Shown here: positions 19,835-23,283 of the stretch, in pieces
How positions within the stretch are numbered: position 1 is the first letter of the stretch
Layout: each line of letters opens with the position of its first letter
Assembly: GCA_964449675.1 (NCBI GenBank)
Contig: CAYVAR010000023.1
Coordinates: 1-23,283 of the forward strand
Direction of reading: 5' to 3'
Source of the DNA: CAYVAR01 sp964449675
GTDB taxonomy: Bacteria > Patescibacteriota > Microgenomatia > UBA10105 > UBA927
DNA: 23,283 nucleotides
The notes under the pieces: model-generated
The model's database searches: none
Told to the model about the DNA's origin: nothing
What the model saw: the letters and a program-made list of their open reading frames with translations, nothing else
Program-made: the position numbers and the translations under genes

Positions 19835-21090
19835 ACGGCTTTTGATATTTTTCTAACCGTGTCAACAAAAATGTCAACGCCATCTCCTAACACGTTCTTC
19901 TTGGTTGTCAGCGGTGGCATGATTTGAATATTGCCATCTCCACCGTGGACAATATGAAGTCCGTTTTCAAATGCTTTCTTCACTAAGCTTTTTGCAAAAT
20001 CTACGTCCGGTGTTTGTGGGTTATTGTTCTTCAAAAAAGTTACAGCTATTTCCATCCCAATTCCGCGAATATTCCCTACGTGGGGGTGATTCTCAAATTT
20101 ATTGTTTAACTGGTCAATAAGGTATTGACCCTGTACTTTTGCCATCTCCCACACCTTATCCCGCAAATGAATTTTCAAAACAGCCAATGCTGCGGCGCAT
20201 GCTACCGGAGTCCAGCCAAATGTTGATACGAGTTTTATATTCGGAATGACCGGCTCAACAACGTCGCTATTTACGACACACGCTCCCATTGCTATAGCAC
20301 CATTAGATATTCCTTTTGCAAACGTCACGATATCCGGTACTACAGCATCTAATTGCATGCCAAACAACCTACCACATCGACTAAATCCCGTTCCCACTTC
20401 ATCCAAAATTAACAATGTTCCGTATTGCTTAGTCAATTTTCGAATTGCAGGCAAAAATCCGTGAGGAGCAACAAGCGTTTTTCCCCACCCTGTGACAATA
20501 CCTGCTTCGGCAATGATGGCTGCCACGTCGCGCTTACGTAACAGCGCTTCAAGTTTTTCTAAAAAATTATCCAACGTGTGTGTTTGCCTATCACCGTATG
20601 CAAAAACAGACGGATAATCCATCTGGATAAATTCAGGAACTAATGGAGAAATTTCCTTTGCCCATTCGGGCCGAGTCCCTAAGCCCACTTCAGCAAATGT
20701 TTGTCCGTGATAAGTATCTTGGAATCCAATAATTTTTTTCCTCCCGGTTGCTGCCCGCGCAATTTTTAGCGCTTCTTCGTTTGCTTCCGTACCACCGGTT
20801 GCGCGGCATACTGCGTTTAACTCCCTGGGAAGCGAGGAAGTGAGGAGCCTTGCATATTCCTCTTGTATAGGATCTGACGTCCACATTGGTGCATAAACAT
20901 TTTTTTCAATCTGCTTTCTCATTGCATCTGCAATTTCAGAATTATTCCACCCCAGGTTCGCAACATTCCATCCAGAGGTAAAATCAATGAGTTTTTTGCC
21001 TTTATTGTCCCAAAGGAAACTCCCCTCTGCTTTGCTTATGGTAAAACGCCAATCAGAGAATACGTTGTAGACAATGTGATTTTTAATCAT
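19831..21090 (-). CDS. Class III PLP-dependent aminotransferase (first of a pair)
   Basis: A 419-residue class III aminotransferase. TGGTEANEEALKIA (98-111) forms the phosphate-binding turn, YHGQTFAEVGLGTRPEW stacks on the cofactor, ILDEVGTGFSRCGRLF includes D230, and DIVTFAKGISNGAIAMGA holds the PLP lysine K259. It is about as divergent from its neighbour as separate subfamilies. Start ATG 21090 is preceded by GTAGAGAGAGAAA, a weak ribosome site, and by a relic ORF ending 13 nt upstream. It is followed by the second enzyme with a 4-bp overlap. The amino donor and acceptor are unknown; the C45 hydrolase upstream could supply an amine or amide substrate, but this is speculation. Confidence 0.9.
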   Translation of the reverse strand: MIKNHIVYNVFSDWRFTISKAEGSFLWDNKGKKLIDFTSGWNVANLGWNNSEIADAMRKQIEKNVYAPMWTSDPIQEEYARLLTSSLPRELNAVCRATGGTEANEEALKIARAATGRKKIIGFQDTYHGQTFAEVGLGTRPEWAKEISPLVPEFIQMDYPSVFAYGDRQTHTLDNFLEKLEALLRKRDVAAIIAEAGIVTGWGKTLVAPHGFLPAIRKLTKQYGTLLILDEVGTGFSRCGRLFGMQLDAVVPDIVTFAKGISNGAIAMGACVVNSDVVEPVIPNIKLVSTFGWTPVACAAALAVLKIHLRDKVWEMAKVQGQYLIDQLNNKFENHPHVGNIRGIGMEIAVTFLKNNNPQTPDVDFAKSLVKKAFENGLHIVHGGDGNIQIMPPLTTKKNVLGDGVDIFVDTVRKISKAV

Positions 21091-21102
21091 TTTCTCTCTC
21101 TA

Positions 21103-21183
21103 CTAAACTGTTTGTTTGAACCATTCTACCACTTCCGTCAATAACTTCTCACATTTTGACGCTTCATTATGACCCTTTAGTCT
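21103..21183 (-). pseudogene. Relic of an alpha/beta-hydrolase C-terminus
   Basis: Directly after the C45 gene stop, one minus-strand frame reads RLKGHNEASKCEKLLTEVVE then WFKQTV and a stop at 21105-21103. GHNEAS...EVVEWFK is the catalytic-His loop and last helix of an alpha/beta hydrolase. It parallels GDHGITDV...LVTDWFRQTL of the gene at the right edge. No body of the gene is present, so it is a fragment. Confidence 0.55.
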
Positions 21184-22171
21184 ACATAAGTAATGAATAC
21201 CCTACATACGTATCGAGTGTCGGTTGGCCGTAGGCAATATGGACGACTTTGTTGGGCATATCGAAAATCACAGATCCGATTGTACCCGGTCGGCAGATTT
21301 GCGGGTTTTCCCTATCGCTTAATACCCGCTTGATATCATCGACGGTATGAATATTTTGAAGTAAATTACTAACTTTTTTATATCGCGCTTCAGATTCTTT
21401 ATTCCCTTTTTCAAGACGTTTCAATTCTGTCAGATAATGGTTTGTGTGGACATATTTTCCTCCTTCGACTTTTTCGATCACATACTCCTTTGCTGATGAC
21501 TCAATATTCCATAGCCTATTTCCTTGAATCAATACGTGATTATACCCCGCGGCCCTCGGGACGGTATTCATAAGATTCTCTACATCCTCTAGCGTCTTAC
21601 AATCAAGGACTGCTCGAGCTACAAAATTTTTTGGCACTCCCAATCGGTCATCTTGCTGCCATAGCTCATTTATGGCCTGTACTAATCCGAATCCGTTGAC
21701 AGCTACCGAATCACCAATTATGTTGTTCGCGTAATTGAGGCCGAATATTTTTATTCCATTGATTGTGGCATCTAATATGTAAAGAAGAGACAAGGACGAC
21801 GCGTCCCAGTCCTCATTGTGTCCAAGGAAATAACCGTTTTGGTGAGGAATGCCGATGATAGTGCAGTGGTATTGGTCTACAATAAACGGATCAAAATTTG
21901 CAACCTCTCGGTTATTGGAAAGAAACAACTCGTCAAACGAGACATCTGCCCCCTCAGCTATCCCACGAAGTTCGTCCATATATTGAGGAAAATATTTCCG
22001 TGCTTGCTGTTGAAATGGTTTTGATTGTTGTATGCGAGTTGAAAAATCTTTCTCAAAGATCGCTCTGCTACTGGTAATCACCCTTTTGATCGCCTCGTTC
22101 ATCGTTTTTCCGATAGCGACCCCTACCTCATAATGTGATCCTTCAGCTCGGACGATGGGAAATTGTTTCAT
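21182..22171 (-). CDS. C45-type Ntn hydrolase (acyl-CoA:6-APA acyltransferase-like)
   Basis: A 329-residue protein of the peptidase C45/linear amide hydrolase family. The family start MKQFPIVRAEGSHYEVGVAIGK is followed by YMDELRGIAEGADVSFDELFLSN. The autoprocessing nucleophile is C103 (DQYHCTIIGIPH), just before FLGHNEDW. Such proteins cleave themselves before the Cys and hydrolyse or transfer acyl-amide bonds; the substrate is unknown. I choose ATG 22171 because the family consensus begins there. The ORF stays open to 22318, but those 49 codons overlap the DUF5615 gene and contain a frame-shifted relic of an alpha/beta hydrolase (DVPRSMREEFF). No signal peptide is seen with either start. Confidence 0.82.
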   Translation of the reverse strand: MKQFPIVRAEGSHYEVGVAIGKTMNEAIKRVITSSRAIFEKDFSTRIQQSKPFQQQARKYFPQYMDELRGIAEGADVSFDELFLSNNREVANFDPFIVDQYHCTIIGIPHQNGYFLGHNEDWDASSLSLLYILDATINGIKIFGLNYANNIIGDSVAVNGFGLVQAINELWQQDDRLGVPKNFVARAVLDCKTLEDVENLMNTVPRAAGYNHVLIQGNRLWNIESSAKEYVIEKVEGGKYVHTNHYLTELKRLEKGNKESEARYKKVSNLLQNIHTVDDIKRVLSDRENPQICRPGTIGSVIFDMPNKVVHIAYGQPTLDTYVGYSLLM

Positions 22172-22181
22172 AATATTTTTG

Positions 22182-22237
22182 TAAACTAATTCGTCACCAA
22201 TGCGAAAAAACTCCTCCCGCATTGATCTCGGCACGTC
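22182..22237 (-). repeat. Copy A of a ~56-bp direct repeat (alpha/beta-hydrolase 3' end relic)
   Basis: The minus strand encodes DVPRSMREEFF and matches the 3' end of the hydrolase gene at 22903-22957. The block 22206-22237 is identical to 22926-22957 at 27 of 32 positions, including 17 consecutive bases (AAAAACTCCTCCCGCAT). One extra T shifts the frame after EEFF. It brackets the DUF433/DUF5615 pair with the intact copy. Confidence 0.7.
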
Positions 22238-22247
22238 ATTTTTCATC

Positions 22248-22601
22248 TCACGACGTCCTTCGGATTCGGATGGTTGTTTCTGTAACCACGACAAAAGCGT
22301 CCGGCAGATCCTCTGCATGTTGTTTCAAGAGTTTTCTCAACACGCGAATTTTGTTGGCATTTCGCTGGTCATCCAGCCGCAATAAAATGACGCCGGCGTG
22401 CTGCTGCCCGACGTGATAGACGAGTTCTCCAAAATCCCTATCAGAGGTAACCAAAATTCGATGCTCTTCTGCCGCTTTCAGGAGTATATTGGCGTCGGAA
22501 ACTCCCGGAGATAGTTCCGTGATCGAAGAAATATCATGACCCCGCTTTCGGAGGAACGCAACGACGGCAAGTCCGATATTTTCGTCGGTAAGAAATTTCA
22601 T
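22248..22601 (-). CDS. DUF5615 PIN-like toxin
   Basis: A 117-residue PIN-like protein. MKFLTDENIGLAVVAFLRKRGHDI carries the first acidic site (D6, N8), GVSDANILLKAAEEH the second (D36) and ILVTSDRDFGELVY (D54, D56) the third, in the order of DUF5615 (Mut7-C-related PIN) proteins. These are predicted Mg-dependent RNases. Its ATG overlaps the stop of the DUF433 gene by 4 bp, the standard antitoxin-first arrangement. The pair is VapBC-like in organisation. The stop codon lies within 11 bp of the direct repeat at 22182-22237. Confidence 0.88.
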   Translation of the reverse strand: MKFLTDENIGLAVVAFLRKRGHDISSITELSPGVSDANILLKAAEEHRILVTSDRDFGELVYHVGQQHAGVILLRLDDQRNANKIRVLRKLLKQHAEDLPDAFVVVTETTIRIRRTS

Positions 22602-22831
22602 TGAAGGGGATACACCCGTTCACCTTCAAGTCTGTCTTTGGCGTAGGCAACTGCTGCAAACACATCTGCTTTCGTCAGTTGCGGATAGTACTTCCGGGAC
22701 ACAAGCTCTTCCGGCGTCACGCCTTGAGAAAGAAGTGTCAGTACCTGTTCCACCGTAATGCGCGTTCCGGACACCACCGGCTTGCCTACCATGATCTTTG
22801 GATTGATGGTGATACGTTTCTTATAGTTCAT
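22598..22831 (-). CDS. DUF433 antitoxin
   Basis: A 77-residue DUF433 protein: RITINPKIMVGKPVVSGTRITVEQVL is the family hallmark (I...P.I..GKP...GTRI.V), followed by LLSQGVTPEELVSRKYYPQLTKADVFAAVAYA. The domain is a winged or simple HTH-type DNA binder commonly paired with DUF5615 toxins and thought to neutralise them and repress the operon. The start is preceded by GAGGTGAG on the minus strand, a good ribosome site 5-10 nt before ATG. Confidence 0.9.
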   Translation of the reverse strand: MNYKKRITINPKIMVGKPVVSGTRITVEQVLTLLSQGVTPEELVSRKYYPQLTKADVFAAVAYAKDRLEGERVYPLQ

Positions 22832-22888
22832 AGCTCACCTCGTAGCTCCAAGTGTACCATAGCCAATGCGCCGAATCAAAAACTCCGC

Positions 22889-23283
22889 TCATAGCGTCTG
22901 CCTAAACCAATCAGTCACTAATACCAAAAACTCCTCCCGCATCGGGCGTGGCACGTCGGTGATGCCGTGATCACCACCTTTAAAAATTTTGAGTCGTTTC
23001 TTTTGACTAGGAACTACTTCATATACTTCTTGCACTTCTTCCGTCGATACTTTTGTGTCTTGGTCACCGTGAATCAGAAAAACGGGAATTTTAATTCTAC
23101 GCACTTCTCTTACTGCATCAAATACAGCAATGCTCTTCCAAAATCCTGGACCAACGGGGGTTTTTGCGCCACTGTCTCTCGGAAGTTCCGTCATGCCAGA
23201 ATAATTTATCTTCACCCCTCGCTCTTGCTCATACACTTTATGAATGCTTCGGTTTACTTGATATACGCCGGAAACAAAACACA
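22889..23283 (-). CDS. Alpha/beta hydrolase, C-terminal part (runs off the window)
   Basis: The frame is open to the right edge, so only about 131 C-terminal residues are seen. KIPVFLIHGDQDTKVSTEEVQEVYEVV contains the catalytic Asp (GDQD), and KIFKGGDHGITDVPRPMREEF the catalytic His. The nucleophile elbow lies outside. It is a dienelactone-hydrolase/prolyl-oligopeptidase-like alpha/beta hydrolase acting on an ester or peptide bond; specificity is unknown. A GTG at 23234-23236 is not a plausible start, because the fold needs more upstream. Its last ~18 codons are duplicated at 22182-22237. Confidence 0.85.
   Translation of the reverse strand, partial: CFVSGVYQVNRSIHKVYEQERGVKINYSGMTELPRDSGAKTPVGPGFWKSIAVFDAVREVRRIKIPVFLIHGDQDTKVSTEEVQEVYEVVPSQKKRLKIFKGGDHGITDVPRPMREEFLVLVTDWFRQTL

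Noticed and set aside
22172..22318. Longer C45 protein from ATG 22318 or 22246
   Set aside because: The extension overlaps the DUF5615 gene or encodes a frameshifted hydrolase relic; family consensus begins at MKQFPIVRAEG.

Overview
The window looks like part of a reduced bacterial genome of the Patescibacteria (Candidate Phyla Radiation) type, probably reconstructed from a metagenome. This assignment is inferred from gene style. The genes are short and tightly packed, with many 3-12 bp gaps or ATGA overlaps. Several starts appear leaderless, with a TGnTAnAAT -10 box within about 6-12 bases of the ATG. The content mixes glycosyltransferases, polyprenyl-phosphate enzymes, RmuC, TatD, a PEGA-domain protein and TrpR-like regulators, with no amino-acid biosynthesis operon. 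UGA is used as a normal stop. A 100-N scaffold gap (15311-15410) separates two assembled pieces.

Layout. 1-4471 (minus strand): MFS exporter, TrpR/YerC-like regulator 1, NUDIX hydrolase, DMT-type permease (frameshifted) and rmuC. Each of the first four genes has a 30-bp palindrome centred on GTTTTAAAAC just upstream, so regulator 1 most likely controls itself and the other three. 4484-4513 is a mirror-symmetric divergent promoter for rmuC and a small membrane protein. 4842-4974 is a promoter, a 15-codon leader ORF with five Met codons, and a complete four-segment transcription attenuator. It lies ahead of an operon (5105-9754) encoding SAM hydrolase (SAM hydroxide adenosyltransferase), methionyl-tRNA synthetase, a family 2 glycosyltransferase, TatD and a second glycosyltransferase. 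9883-15310: a processive-type membrane glycosyltransferase, then an overlapping set of GT-C mannosyltransferase-like protein, small membrane protein, WecA/MraY-like phosphotransferase and UbiA-type prenyltransferase, probably a lipid-linked glycan pathway.

After the gap (all minus strand): a two-PEGA-domain protein, an FMN-binding oxidase-like protein, a glyoxalase-fold protein, an RNase Z-like metallo-hydrolase and TrpR/YerC-like regulator 2. Regulator 2 has its own, different palindrome (half-site TATACATGAATC) upstream of itself and of the metallo-hydrolase. Then come two overlapping class III aminotransferases, a C45-type Ntn hydrolase, a DUF5615/DUF433 toxin-antitoxin-like pair and the end of an alpha/beta hydrolase. 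Relics of alpha/beta-hydrolase 3' ends flank the C45 gene, and one is a direct repeat bracketing the toxin-antitoxin pair.

The strongest candidates for undescribed biology are (1) the methionine leader-peptide attenuator controlling a SAM-to-methionine hydrolase together with metG, a self-consistent Met-tRNA homeostasis circuit, and (2) two paralogous TrpR-family regulators, each paired with its own long palindromic operator and small local regulon.
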